Part shown: positions 37,208-46,700 of the stretch, piece after piece
How positions within the stretch are numbered: position 1 is the stretch's first letter
Layout of the letters: each line of letters begins with the position of its first letter
Assembly (NCBI GenBank): GCA_942493345.1
Contig: OW818695.1
Span: forward strand, 930,001 to 994,000
Length of the DNA: 64,000 nt
Origin: GWE2-42-39 sp942493345
GTDB lineage: Bacteria; Bacteroidota; Bacteroidia; Bacteroidales; Prolixibacteraceae
Reading direction: 5' to 3'
Translations under genes and position numbers: made by a program
Notes under the pieces: model-generated
What the model was told of the DNA's origin: nothing
What the model saw: the letters and a program-made list of their open reading frames with translations, nothing else
Databases searched by the model: none

Positions 37208-37969
37208 TTATTTCCTAAAAAAATCCCGTGCTGAGCCTTGTGCTGTAGGCATTACCAGGATGTCGTCGATATTTACATGCGGCGGCCTCGAAAGTACAAA
37301 CCAAATGGTTTCGGCAATATCTTTCGCATACAATGGAGTAAAACCTTCGTACACTTTATCGGCCCGTTGCTGGTCGCCTTTGAAACGCACCAGCGAAAAT
37401 TCCGTATCGACTGCGCCGGGAGAAACCGTGCTTACTTTTACTCCTGCCGGAAGTAACTCGATACGCATGGACTGACTGATTGCCATCACCGCATGTTTGG
37501 TGCCGCAATAAACCGAACCATTCGGGTATGCTTCTTTCCCGGCGATAGAAGAAATATTGATGATATGTCCCGATTTACGTTCAATCATTCCGGGGCTGAC
37601 CATTTGGCTCATGTACAAAAGCCCTTTAACGTTGGTGTCGATCATCTGCTCCCAGTCGTTCACATCAGCCGAATCAACCGGGGCAAAACCGGCTGCCAAT
37701 CCTGCGTTGTTGAGCAATACATCAATTCTTTTCCATTCCGAAGGAAGATTTTTATATGCGTTTTCAACTTCCTCTCTATTTCGGACATCGAAATTCAGAA
37801 TTAAAACCTGTACCCGACAATCCGATTCAATCTCTTTTTTTATTTGTTCAAGGCGATCTTTTCGTCTGCCGGTTAAAATCAGATCGTAGCTGTTTTGTGC
37901 AAGCAGCTTTGCCGTTTCGAGGCCAATGCCTGAACTTGCCCCTGTTATTAACGCTATTTTATTATTCAT
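37208..37969 (-). CDS. SDR family NAD(P)-dependent oxidoreductase (YdfG-like)
   Basis: The 253-residue protein is a classical short-chain dehydrogenase: TGASSGIG cofactor loop (9-16), NNAG (near 89), catalytic Ser in NISSIAG and the Y-x-x-x-K pair in YCGTK. An Arg pair after the second strand (TGRRKDR) suggests NADP preference. It resembles YdfG, which reduces 3-hydroxy acids and malonic semialdehyde; the natural substrate here is unknown. It is a single-gene unit, divergent from the next gene. Confidence 0.9.
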   Translation of the reverse strand: MNNKIALITGASSGIGLETAKLLAQNSYDLILTGRRKDRLEQIKKEIESDCRVQVLILNFDVRNREEVENAYKNLPSEWKRIDVLLNNAGLAAGFAPVDSADVNDWEQMIDTNVKGLLYMSQMVSPGMIERKSGHIINISSIAGKEAYPNGSVYCGTKHAVMAISQSMRIELLPAGVKVSTVSPGAVDTEFSLVRFKGDQQRADKVYEGFTPLYAKDIAETIWFVLSRPPHVNIDDILVMPTAQGSARDFFRK

Positions 37970-38073
37970 TCGAAGGTTTTATAAAGAACGCTAAAATTAA
38001 AAAAACCTCAAAACTTATGGAATAACCAACTACTTAATTATTTTTGTTTTGCTAATCCAAACAAATTTGTGTC

Positions 38074-39111
38074 ATGGCCGAATTGAAAGAAGAAACCCTT
38101 GAGTTTACAATTGACCAGATTCCTGAAGATCAGGACATCAAAGATATTGTAATGAATTTGATGGTGAACCCCAACCTCGCACCAATCAATTATTTCAACG
38201 ATTTCAGTGAAGAAGTTCCCGATCCTGATGCGGTAGCGAATGAGGATACTGAAGAAACCGGCATTTTCTGTATGGACGGAAAATGGATGGCAATGACGAC
38301 CCACGCATTCCATCATCACCTGAGTATCGACCCGCAGATGGCGACCGAAATTGTTATGAGCAGGGCTGCCCGGCGAATGATTACAACAGGGGCCAACCCG
38401 GAAGCGGTCAGCGCTCTTTTGTATCATATCGATATTGCTGATCCGAACGGACAGTTTATTGCTTCTGGCGCTAAAAAAGGACTCGAAAATGCCTGCGAAA
38501 AGTTTGGCATCAAACTAACCGACCGTAAAATCAGGTTCGATTATTTTTCGGGACACGAACCGGTTGCCCCAACCATCATTATCAGCTTGATGGGAAGCAT
38601 TGCCGACAAAGAAAAAGTGGTTACCCATAATTTCAAGGCCAAGGGAAACAATATTTTTATGATTGGCCGTTCGTACGACGACATTAATTCGTCAGAATAT
38701 CTCGAATTTTATCACCAGGTAGAAAATTCTTCATTACCTGTTTTTGATATCGACACAGAGGTCGTTATTCAGAATACATTGAGAAAACTGATCGAAAAGG
38801 GACTCATTACTTCGGCCAGCCCGGTCGGTAAAGGGGGTCTTTTCTTTTCGATGCTCAGGGCCGGAATGCCTTCTGGTTTTGGATTTGATATTACCACGGA
38901 TGCCGAAATTCGCAAGGATGCATTCCTGTTTGGTGAATCAATGGGCCGAATCATTGTTGGCGTTGACTCTTCGAAAGAAGATGACTTCGTCGATTTTATG
39001 AGCGAATCGAAAGTTCCGTTTTTTGCTGTTGGACATGTTACCAAAGGTGAAATACGGATCGACGATGAGTCGTTTGGCTACATTAACAAAATGACGCCGG
39101 GACTTGACTAA
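38074..39111 (+). CDS. AIR synthase-related protein (PurM/PurL-like)
   Basis: The 345-residue protein resembles the ATP-binding fold of the PurM/PurL superfamily: GQFIASGAKKGLENACEKFG and SPVGKGGLFFSMLRAGMPSGFGFDI recall the PurL/PurM glycine-rich and dimer segments, and SMGRIIVGVDSS matches the PurL 'ESxGRxxV' region. It is much shorter than a full PurL (about 1200 residues in many Bacteroidota), so it is probably a relative and not the main purine enzyme. It is soluble with an acidic N-terminus. The GNAT gene follows after 28 bases. Confidence 0.75.
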   Translation: MAELKEETLEFTIDQIPEDQDIKDIVMNLMVNPNLAPINYFNDFSEEVPDPDAVANEDTEETGIFCMDGKWMAMTTHAFHHHLSIDPQMATEIVMSRAARRMITTGANPEAVSALLYHIDIADPNGQFIASGAKKGLENACEKFGIKLTDRKIRFDYFSGHEPVAPTIIISLMGSIADKEKVVTHNFKAKGNNIFMIGRSYDDINSSEYLEFYHQVENSSLPVFDIDTEVVIQNTLRKLIEKGLITSASPVGKGGLFFSMLRAGMPSGFGFDITTDAEIRKDAFLFGESMGRIIVGVDSSKEDDFVDFMSESKVPFFAVGHVTKGEIRIDDESFGYINKMTPGLD

Positions 39112-39139
39112 TTCAATCTGCCGAACATACAGATTATAA

Positions 39140-39970
39140 ATGAAACAACTGGAAAGAAGGAAATATGCTGAGATAGCAAAATTTCTATCGCCTGTTAGCA
39201 TAAACAAATTATTTGCGTATTCTGTAGCAAACGATTGCGTTTCCGGAATAGTATATGTTGATAACGAAGACACTCCGAATACGTTCTATATTGTTCATCC
39301 TTACGGGATGTCTTTACTTCTTGGCGATTGCAACAACAAAGAATTTAACGCTGCATTTAGGGAATATGCTTTGAATACCAACAAAGTCAGGGAAAAGCAT
39401 GAATGGATGCAGGTCTTCCCCGGCAATTGGAATTCAGTATTAAATGAGTTGTTTAAAGATTGCATGATAAAATCATCGGACAATGTCGCAAACAAAGAGG
39501 ATGGAATAATTGAATTGAATACGAGAGTAAATTTTAAGTTTAATCGCAGCAAATTTCAATCCTTCAGAAATAAAAGCAATATCGATGATTTTAAGATTGT
39601 CAGAACCGACAAACAAATCTTTCAGGATATGAAAGGAAGTGTTGTCCCATATTATTTTTGGAGGAATGCCGAAGATTTCTACGAAAAAGGCGTTGGCTTC
39701 AGCCTGTTTCACGAGAACAAGCTGGCATCGACAGCGTATTCGGCATTTATTCACGACGACAAACTGGAATTAGGAATTGAAACAGTTGAAGAATTTCGGG
39801 GGAAAGGATTTGCACAGCATACTTGTACTGCCCTGATTGACTATTGTATCGAGAATAATTACGAACCAGTTTGGGCATGTCGGTTGGAAAATATTGGTTC
39901 GTACAATTTAGCTCAAAAGCTGGGATTTGAACCTTCTGACAAAATACCGTATTACCGATTAAGTAAATAG
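39140..39970 (+). CDS. GNAT family N-acetyltransferase
   Basis: The 276-residue protein has a C-terminal GNAT fold: GVGFSLFHENKLASTAYSAF as the central strands and ELGIETVEEFRGKGFAQHTC, whose R-G-K-G-F-A loop is the acetyl-CoA pyrophosphate-binding motif, followed by NIGSYNLAQKLGF. The N-terminal 150 residues form a second domain, as in the GNAT_acetyltran type found next to unrelated metabolic genes. Its acceptor is unknown. It is close behind the AIR-synthase-related gene and probably co-transcribed. Confidence 0.8.
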   Translation: MKQLERRKYAEIAKFLSPVSINKLFAYSVANDCVSGIVYVDNEDTPNTFYIVHPYGMSLLLGDCNNKEFNAAFREYALNTNKVREKHEWMQVFPGNWNSVLNELFKDCMIKSSDNVANKEDGIIELNTRVNFKFNRSKFQSFRNKSNIDDFKIVRTDKQIFQDMKGSVVPYYFWRNAEDFYEKGVGFSLFHENKLASTAYSAFIHDDKLELGIETVEEFRGKGFAQHTCTALIDYCIENNYEPVWACRLENIGSYNLAQKLGFEPSDKIPYYRLSK

Positions 39971-40034
39971 CACGGCGTTCTTTGTAGTCCCTAACGCCCA
40001 AAATTCAGTTTATTTTCAGGACTCTAATTTCACA

Positions 40035-40760
40035 TTGATGACCGTAAAACCATATAAAAGTTCGGACGAACAAAAAAAGCAACAGGTTGAGCAAATGTTC
40101 GACAATATTGCTTACCGGTACGATTTTCTGAACCATTTTCTATCGCTGGGGATCGATAAATTGTGGCGCAGGAAGGCCATCCGCATGTTGTCGGCGTATC
40201 CGCACGATTCTATTCTGGATGTGGCAACCGGAACCGGTGATTTTGCAATTACTGCAACTCGTTTGAACCCGGAAAAAGTGACCGGATTCGACCTTTCAGC
40301 CAATATGATAGAAGTCGGACGACAAAAAATTGAAAAACTCGGGCTTCAAAACACGGTTCAGTTTATAAAAGGTGATTCTGAAAATATGCCTTTCCCTGAT
40401 GATTCATACGATGCCATAACCGTTGGATTTGGCGTTCGCAATTTCGAAAATCTGGAAAAAGGACTTTCCGAATTTCTACGGGTGTTGAAAAACGACGGGG
40501 TTGCAGTGATCCTCGAATTTTCGAAGCCCCGCTATTTTCCGATGAAGCAATTGTACAATTTCTACTTTTTACACATCCTGCCTCGAATCGGCAATAAAAT
40601 TTCGAAAGATCAGGTGGCCTACTCGTATCTGCCCGAATCGGTAATGGCTTTTCCTGACGATCAGAAATTTTTGAGCATTTTGAAAAAAATTGGATTTAAA
40701 TCGGCCAGCCAAAAACGGCTGACTTTTGGAATAGCAACCATCTATCTGGCGCAGAAATAA
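40035..40760 (+). CDS. ubiE: Demethylmenaquinone methyltransferase
   Basis: The 241-residue SAM-dependent methyltransferase performs the last step of menaquinone synthesis. It has FDNIAYRYDFLNHFLSLGID, the SAM motif LDVATGTGDFAI (56-67), the GDSENMPFPDDSYDAIT acidic segment and VGFGVRNFENLEKGL, all typical of UbiE/MenG. Bacteroidota respire with menaquinone, so the MenG role is more likely than ubiquinone synthesis. The next gene is 234 bases away. Confidence 0.95.
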   Translation: MMTVKPYKSSDEQKKQQVEQMFDNIAYRYDFLNHFLSLGIDKLWRRKAIRMLSAYPHDSILDVATGTGDFAITATRLNPEKVTGFDLSANMIEVGRQKIEKLGLQNTVQFIKGDSENMPFPDDSYDAITVGFGVRNFENLEKGLSEFLRVLKNDGVAVILEFSKPRYFPMKQLYNFYFLHILPRIGNKISKDQVAYSYLPESVMAFPDDQKFLSILKKIGFKSASQKRLTFGIATIYLAQK

Positions 40761-40994
40761 TATTTTCTCGCAAAGGCGCAAAGGCATAAAGAAAATCCCA
40801 AATTAAACAGCCCCGAAATTAATTATCAAGCATCGTTAACAATTTAGCAATTAAACAACTCCCAACATTGTAAATCGATTCGGTTTATGCCTTTCTCCAT
40901 TCAAAGCGCCTGCGAATTCTGCATTCCCTTTTCTTAAATTCCATACAATAAATTAGTATTATTGTGGTTTTAAAAGCAGGTATTATTTTTTGAA
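40761..40994. other. Intergenic region with short CGCAAAGGCGCAAAGG text
   Basis: These 234 bases contain CTCGCAAAGGCGCAAAGG at 40766-40783, a phrase often found in Bacteroidota extragenic DNA, and a similar CGCGCAAAGCCACGAAGAG at 46537-46555. I see no gene or clear terminator. Confidence 0.4.
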
Positions 40995-41768
40995 GTGAAA
41001 AACACCATTCTATTCATATTATTCCTGGGTTACGCGGGTTCATCGGTAGCACAAAAGTCGGTAGTAAACAACCTTACCACGTTTGATGATAAACGCCTGC
41101 ATTTTGGTTTTACGTTGGGGATCAATGCTTTCGATTTGGGGATAACCCATTATGCAAACATTGGCGATGGACCTTTTGGTGAAATACCTATTGCAGACAG
41201 AAAAAGTCCGGATCAAAACATGATTACTGATGCAAGTGTAATTCGTGCCGATCTGCCCAAACTGGTTCCCGGATTTTCGGTGGGTATTGTATCAAGCCTT
41301 CGTTTGGGAAATTATTTCGATCTGCGATTTTTACCCGGTATGTCATTTGGTGAACGACGTTTGGTGTATAATATCCAGATCTATGATGATAATGATATAA
41401 CGGTGGAAGGAAGCGATTTTTATTCTATAAAATCCACATTTCTCGATTTCCCTTTGCTGATAAAATACAAATCGAACCGCATCAACAACCAGAAACCGTA
41501 CATTCTTGCAGGTGGTTCGTACCGGGTTGATATTTCGAAAACAGGGGAAGAAGATTTGGTCCGCTTAAAAAAAGGCAGTTTTTATGCCGAATTGGGTGTC
41601 GGCTGGGATTCGTATCTGCAATTTTTCCGGCTTTCTACTGAATTTAAAGTCAGCCTGGGACTGAACAATGTACTTGATACGCCAGGAAAGGGGCAGCATC
41701 AATATTACGGGTATGCTTTCGACCGCGTAACTTCCAATGTATTTACACTAAGTTTTCATTTTGAATAG
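40995..41768 (+). CDS. porT: PorT family outer-membrane beta-barrel protein
   Basis: The 257-residue protein starts at a GTG (40995), has a signal peptide (about 1-19, ending SSVAQ) and then alternating beta strands with aromatic girdle residues, ending in SNVFTLSFHFE, an outer-membrane barrel finish. It matches PorT-like proteins, which are needed for type IX secretion in gliding and periodontal Bacteroidota. The giant protein at 50262-58787 carries a type IX sorting domain, which fits a working type IX system. It precedes the FAD oxidoreductase with 3 bases between them, so the two are co-transcribed. Confidence 0.85.
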   Translation: MKNTILFILFLGYAGSSVAQKSVVNNLTTFDDKRLHFGFTLGINAFDLGITHYANIGDGPFGEIPIADRKSPDQNMITDASVIRADLPKLVPGFSVGIVSSLRLGNYFDLRFLPGMSFGERRLVYNIQIYDDNDITVEGSDFYSIKSTFLDFPLLIKYKSNRINNQKPYILAGGSYRVDISKTGEEDLVRLKKGSFYAELGVGWDSYLQFFRLSTEFKVSLGLNNVLDTPGKGQHQYYGYAFDRVTSNVFTLSFHFE

Positions 41769-41771
41769 ACG

Positions 41772-43334
41772 TTGAAGAAAGAACTTAATATATCACTTTC
41801 CCCAAAGCAGGCATCAGATGAACAATTTTACAAACCTGTTTTGGCTGAAAAACTGCATGTTTCAGAGGAACAAATCAAATTGATCCAATTGAAACGCAGG
41901 TCGATTGATGCCCGCCAGCGGGATATTCGTGTCAACCTGGCTTTTGATGTGTATGTGGATGAACTTCCGGAAGTAGAAAAAATCGAATTTCGTTACGATG
42001 ATGTGAGCAGCAAAGAACCGGTACTTGTAATTGGCGCCGGTCCGGCCGGGCTATTTGCAGCGCTGCACCTGATTGAGCTGGGATACAAACCTCTGGTTTT
42101 CGAGCGGGGGAAAATGGTTGCCGACCGCAAAAAAGATATTGCTGCCATTTACCGCGACCATCTTGTGAACCCCGATTCAAATTTCGGATTCGGCGAAGGT
42201 GGCGCCGGTACGTTCTCGGACGGAAAACTGTACACCCGTTCAAAAAAACGGGGAAATATGCGTAAAGTACTGGAAGTGTTCCATTTTAACGGAGCTTCCG
42301 AAGATATTTTAATTGATGCTCATCCGCACATCGGGACCAATAAATTGCCGGGAATTATTACCAATATCAGGCAAACCATCACCAACGCCGGTGGTGAGAT
42401 CCATTTCAGCGCGCGGGTTACCGATTTCATTATTGAAAATGAAACCTGCAAAGGCATTGTTTTGGCCGATGGCAGTAAAGTGAACGGATTGGCCGTCATT
42501 TTGGCAACCGGTCATTCGGCCCGCGACATTTACGAATTGTTGTACCAGAAAGGAATTACCATTGAGGCAAAATCGTTTGCGGTGGGCGTTCGCGCCGAGC
42601 ACCCGCAAGAACTGATCGATGCCATTCAGTATAAACGCCCCGAGCGTGGCCCGCACTTACCTGCCGCTACCTATTCGTTTGTCGAGCAAGTCGAAAACCG
42701 TGGCGTTTATTCGTTTTGCATGTGCCCGGGCGGAATTATGGTTCCGGCGGCAACCGCGCCCGGCGAAATGGTGGTCAACGGTATGTCGCCCAGCAACCGC
42801 AATACGCGCTATGCAAATTCAGGAATGGTGGTTGAGATACGCCCCGAAGATTTGAACGAATTCCGTCATTTGGGTGCATTTGCCGGTTTGGAATTTCAGC
42901 GAAAAATGGAACAACTGTGTTTTAAACTGAATGGAGGAACACAGTTTGGTCCGGCACAGCGATTGGCCGATTTTGTGGCAGGCCGCAACTCACAGGATTT
43001 GCCACAGGCCTCGTACCGTCCGGGATTAGTTGCTTCTCCGTTGCACGAAAAACTACCGCGAAGCATTGGCTTCCGATTGAAAGAAGCATTCAAGCTGATC
43101 GACCGAAAAGCAAAAGGCTACCTGACCAACGAGGCCGTAATTGTTGGCGTTGAATCTCGAACATCGTCACCCGTGCGCATTCCCCGCAACGAAGAAACGA
43201 TGGAACACATCCGCATCAAAGGATTGTACCCATGTGGAGAAGGCGCAGGTTATGCAGGTGGCATTGTTTCGTCGGCAGTCGATGGCGAACGCTGCGCCGA
43301 AGCATTTGACACAAATTACAAAGCGAAATCCTGA
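41772..43334 (+). CDS. FAD-dependent oxidoreductase (COG2509-type)
   Basis: The 520-residue flavoprotein starts at TTG (41772) 3 bases after porT. An N-terminal domain of about 75 residues precedes the Rossmann FAD motif VIGAGPAGLFAALHLIELG (about 86-104). Glycine-rich FGFGEGGAGTFSDGKLYTR, an ATGHSARD stretch and the C-terminal GEGAGYAGGIVSSAVDG complete the family pattern. The protein resembles the uncharacterised FAD-dependent dehydrogenases of COG2509, whose substrates are not known. It converges with the TamL gene with 4 bases between their stop codons. Confidence 0.88.
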   Translation: MKKELNISLSPKQASDEQFYKPVLAEKLHVSEEQIKLIQLKRRSIDARQRDIRVNLAFDVYVDELPEVEKIEFRYDDVSSKEPVLVIGAGPAGLFAALHLIELGYKPLVFERGKMVADRKKDIAAIYRDHLVNPDSNFGFGEGGAGTFSDGKLYTRSKKRGNMRKVLEVFHFNGASEDILIDAHPHIGTNKLPGIITNIRQTITNAGGEIHFSARVTDFIIENETCKGIVLADGSKVNGLAVILATGHSARDIYELLYQKGITIEAKSFAVGVRAEHPQELIDAIQYKRPERGPHLPAATYSFVEQVENRGVYSFCMCPGGIMVPAATAPGEMVVNGMSPSNRNTRYANSGMVVEIRPEDLNEFRHLGAFAGLEFQRKMEQLCFKLNGGTQFGPAQRLADFVAGRNSQDLPQASYRPGLVASPLHEKLPRSIGFRLKEAFKLIDRKAKGYLTNEAVIVGVESRTSSPVRIPRNEETMEHIRIKGLYPCGEGAGYAGGIVSSAVDGERCAEAFDTNYKAKS

Positions 43335-43338
43335 AATA

Positions 43339-45672
43339 TCAGAAAGGATACCCGATCGCAAAAGAAAGATTGAATTTACCGGCATCGATTTTATAATTCC
43401 CTGGAATCCAACGAGAACCTTTTTCGAGTGACGGATCACGCAGCTTCATCCCCACATCGAAACGAAACAGGAAATATTCAAAATCGAAACGGAACCCAAA
43501 GCCTGTTCCAACAGCAATCTGATTGTAAAAATTATTGAGTTTGAAGACCGCCCCTTCACGGTTATCTTTCGAATTGATGGCCCAAATATTACCTGCATCC
43601 ACGAATAAAGCTCCTTCGACCATCATCAACAAATGGAACCGGTATTCCATGTTGGCCTCCAGTTTAATATCCGAGAGTTGATTTGGATATGAACTTTTCG
43701 GGGCCAAATACGAACCAGGTCCCAAGGTACGCACTTGCCAAGCTCTGATGCCGTTGGCCCCACCCGTAAAGTATTTCTTTTCAAAAGGCAGCACATCAAA
43801 ATTTCCGTAGGGAATGCCAATCCCTGCAAAAGCCCTTCCGACCACTGAATTATACTCGTCGAAATGATGGCCGTAACGATATTCGAAATCCGTTTTAAAA
43901 TATTGAGCAAACCTTGTGTTCAGTACCTCATAATAAGTAACCTGCTCGTTGGTTTCTGTATCCGTTTTTATGGTTTTGTCTTTATTTATCACCCCGGAAT
44001 ACAAACCCAAAATATTTCCTGCCGATTCCAGGTTGATTTTCACATACCGATAGTTGCCCGCGAGATTCTGTTTCTGGTTATTAAAAATCCAGGAATAATT
44101 AGTTGCCGAAATCAAGTGGTCGGTAAAACTACTTTTTATATAAAAGTCTTTTATTGAATTGATAAATTCCTCGTTGAATTCCGACAAGTTGACGAAGTTA
44201 AAATCGAACAGGTTCAATGTTTGTGTAATATCTTCCGAACTTTTCCATCGATATCCAAAACGTAGGGTACTAATGGTCCGGGTGTAATCGGGCCGGTGTT
44301 GATAGTTATACCCAATACTCAGCTTGGTTTGCGGAATCTGGAAACCAAAATGGCGATTGCTCTTCAATGGGCTAAAGAATTTTGGCAAGGTAATGCCAGT
44401 TTCCAAACCAAATTCGCGGGTATTAAAATCGATATTGCTCCCGCTGATGGTTTGCTGTCGCTCCATCGCTCCCCTGATCTGAAAATCGAGGATTTCGGCG
44501 CCCCTGAAAACATTCCGGTGCTGTATATTCAGGTTGCCCGCAACCCCGAAGTTACCCGACGAGTTGGTGCCTTCAATCTCAACCGACATTCCCTGTCGGG
44601 GCAAAGGAGCCAATTGAAAATTACAATCCAGCATACTGTCGCCTGTTGCCAAAACTGAATCGGATTCAGAAAAATTGATATTGATCACTTTAAACTGACG
44701 GAGCTGGTTCAACGATCGATATGTTTTTTCTACATTTTCAAGACAAAAATAAATACTGTCCGGTATCCGGTTCAAGTCTCTAAACAAGTTCGGTTTATAA
44801 TTCTGTTTCCCTTTGTATAAAAAAGAATAATTCTTTTCAGTCAGCGTATCCGGCAATATTGAAACACTCGGTTGAATATGAACCGGCGAAAAATCGGAAT
44901 TCACGAGATACCTGTTTACCTTAAATTTTAAGTGCGGTTCGAACGTATTGGTTTCCGGTTTGGCATCCTCAATCTTTAAGACCAGATCGACCTGCTTGCA
45001 GCTAAGCGTGCTATCAGCTAAATAACTGATGAGATTTTCATTAAACAGGTAATATCCCCTGTTTTTCATTAACCGGGTAATCCGGTTACGTTCGGCATTC
45101 AATACATCCACATCGAAAATACGACCCACTCTGATCAAATGGTTCACCGAATCGCTCACCAGCAAACTTTTCATCTGGGGATCAGCAACATCAAAATCGA
45201 TCTTCCGGATCGTATATGGTTTGCCGGTAATTACACGATACAACTGATCGACCTTCGGTTTTTCAGGATGATAAATCAGCGAATCCAGAATTACCGCATT
45301 GTAATAGCCTTTGTTACGCAAGTAAACATTCATCTGGTCGATACTGCGCTGGGTCAGATATTCCTCGTAAATAACAGGAGCCTCGCCTATTCGCTTCAGC
45401 CAGTCGTTTTCGCGCTTCGAAGACGATAAATTATACATGCCCAGGTGAAACTTCAAGAAGCCCAGAATCCGGAGATTTCCTTTTTGTTTGACATGCACTT
45501 TCAGTTCTTCCTTCGGGATATGTTCATTATCGAGTCGAATTTCAACTTTATTGAGCATGTATTTCCCTTCGGGAACATATTTAGTGGAATTACACCCAGT
45601 CAATAGAAATATTCCTGAAGCCAGAATTCCGATAAATGACCTACTGTATTTGTATGTTGACGAGAATTGCAT
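43339..45672 (-). CDS. TamL-type BamA/TamA-family outer-membrane lipoprotein
   Basis: The 777-residue protein begins with a lipoprotein signal ending LLTGC (Cys27), then POTRA-like domains (KYMLNKVEIRLDNEHI; KPYTIRKIDFDV) and a C-terminal Omp85-type barrel containing YFTGGANGIRAWQVRTLGPG, near the conserved GGxxxxRG(F/Y) element, and ending FNLSFAIGYPF with the terminal Phe. It corresponds to TamL, the lipidated TamA counterpart of Bacteroidota, involved in outer-membrane protein assembly or phospholipid transport with TamB. TamB is not in the window. Confidence 0.88.
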   Translation of the reverse strand: MQFSSTYKYSRSFIGILASGIFLLTGCNSTKYVPEGKYMLNKVEIRLDNEHIPKEELKVHVKQKGNLRILGFLKFHLGMYNLSSSKRENDWLKRIGEAPVIYEEYLTQRSIDQMNVYLRNKGYYNAVILDSLIYHPEKPKVDQLYRVITGKPYTIRKIDFDVADPQMKSLLVSDSVNHLIRVGRIFDVDVLNAERNRITRLMKNRGYYLFNENLISYLADSTLSCKQVDLVLKIEDAKPETNTFEPHLKFKVNRYLVNSDFSPVHIQPSVSILPDTLTEKNYSFLYKGKQNYKPNLFRDLNRIPDSIYFCLENVEKTYRSLNQLRQFKVININFSESDSVLATGDSMLDCNFQLAPLPRQGMSVEIEGTNSSGNFGVAGNLNIQHRNVFRGAEILDFQIRGAMERQQTISGSNIDFNTREFGLETGITLPKFFSPLKSNRHFGFQIPQTKLSIGYNYQHRPDYTRTISTLRFGYRWKSSEDITQTLNLFDFNFVNLSEFNEEFINSIKDFYIKSSFTDHLISATNYSWIFNNQKQNLAGNYRYVKINLESAGNILGLYSGVINKDKTIKTDTETNEQVTYYEVLNTRFAQYFKTDFEYRYGHHFDEYNSVVGRAFAGIGIPYGNFDVLPFEKKYFTGGANGIRAWQVRTLGPGSYLAPKSSYPNQLSDIKLEANMEYRFHLLMMVEGALFVDAGNIWAINSKDNREGAVFKLNNFYNQIAVGTGFGFRFDFEYFLFRFDVGMKLRDPSLEKGSRWIPGNYKIDAGKFNLSFAIGYPF

Positions 45673-45767
45673 TCAAATTATCAATTTGTACAAAAATAAC
45701 ATGGATGAATATAATTAATTGCTTCGCAGCTTTTTTATTTTTACAAGATAAACGAAAGTTGAAAGAT

Positions 45768-46529
45768 ATGCTCAGCAAAAACAAAATAAAATTCATTCAG
45801 TCGCTCGACCGAAAAAGAATACGCGACGAACACGGTGTTTTTTTGGCCGAGGGAAACAAACTGGTTGAAGAAGCCCTTTCATCAGGCTTCGAAATAGAAT
45901 TGCTGGTTGCTACCGAAGAATTTCTTTCCGAAAGAAATATATTACCGGACCCGGCTTTCGAGATCATTACCACCGCCCGGGAAAGCATAAAAAAAGCAAG
46001 CCTGCTGCAATCGCCGCAAGAAGCGCTGGCTGTGATTAAAAAACCATCACTTCCTGCTTCTGAAATAAAATGTGTAGGTCGGCTCAGCCTGGCGCTCGAC
46101 TGCATCCAGGATCCGGGCAACCTGGGAACCATTTTGCGCATTGCCAACTGGTTTGGAATCGACCAAATTATATGCTCGCCCGACACCGTCGACGGGTACA
46201 ACCCCAAAGTGGTACAAGCCAGCATGGGAGCCATTTTCAGGGTAAAACTATTGTATACGGGACTGTTTGATTTCCTTCAGAATGAAAAAAAATCGGGATG
46301 CCCGGTTTACGGTACTTTTTTGGAAGGTGAAAACATATACCAGAAGCAACTTTCACCCTCCGGAATTCTTGTCATGGGAAATGAAGGAAACGGCATTTCC
46401 GCAGAAATTGAACCGTTGATTTCCGGAAAACTTTTCATTCCTTCTTTTGCTGACAATAATTCAAAGCCGGAATCGCTGAATGTTGCCGTTGCCACAGCCA
46501 TTTGTTGTTCGGAATTCAGAAGAAGATAG
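45768..46529 (+). CDS. TrmH/SpoU-family RNA 2'-O-methyltransferase
   Basis: The 253-residue protein has a small N-terminal substrate-binding domain (FIQSLDRKRIRDEHGVFLAEG) and a SPOUT domain with a deep knot: the three motifs are DCIQDPGNLGTILRIANW, ILVMGNEGNGIS and ESLNVAVATAICC. It likely methylates ribose in 23S rRNA or tRNA. The start at 45768 (MLSKNKIKF) is chosen because family members begin there and because it avoids the overlap of an upstream open frame (to 45636) with the TamL gene. Confidence 0.9.
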   Translation: MLSKNKIKFIQSLDRKRIRDEHGVFLAEGNKLVEEALSSGFEIELLVATEEFLSERNILPDPAFEIITTARESIKKASLLQSPQEALAVIKKPSLPASEIKCVGRLSLALDCIQDPGNLGTILRIANWFGIDQIICSPDTVDGYNPKVVQASMGAIFRVKLLYTGLFDFLQNEKKSGCPVYGTFLEGENIYQKQLSPSGILVMGNEGNGISAEIEPLISGKLFIPSFADNNSKPESLNVAVATAICCSEFRRR

Positions 46530-46700
46530 TAGGCATTCGCGCAAAGCCACGAAGAGACGTTTCAAATTTCATATAACAAATTCAAAATTAAGCAGCAGGG
46601 AAAGAGAAAATCAGGACATTGCAGAATTTGTCGGTCAATAATGGCATAGATTTCTCCGTTTTCAGTTAAATTCGTACTAATTCTTATCAATACTAACCGC

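Noticed and set aside
45636..45767. Upstream extension of the SpoU-type methyltransferase frame
   Set aside because: It overlaps the start of the TamL gene and has no family resemblance; the start at 45768 fits the family.
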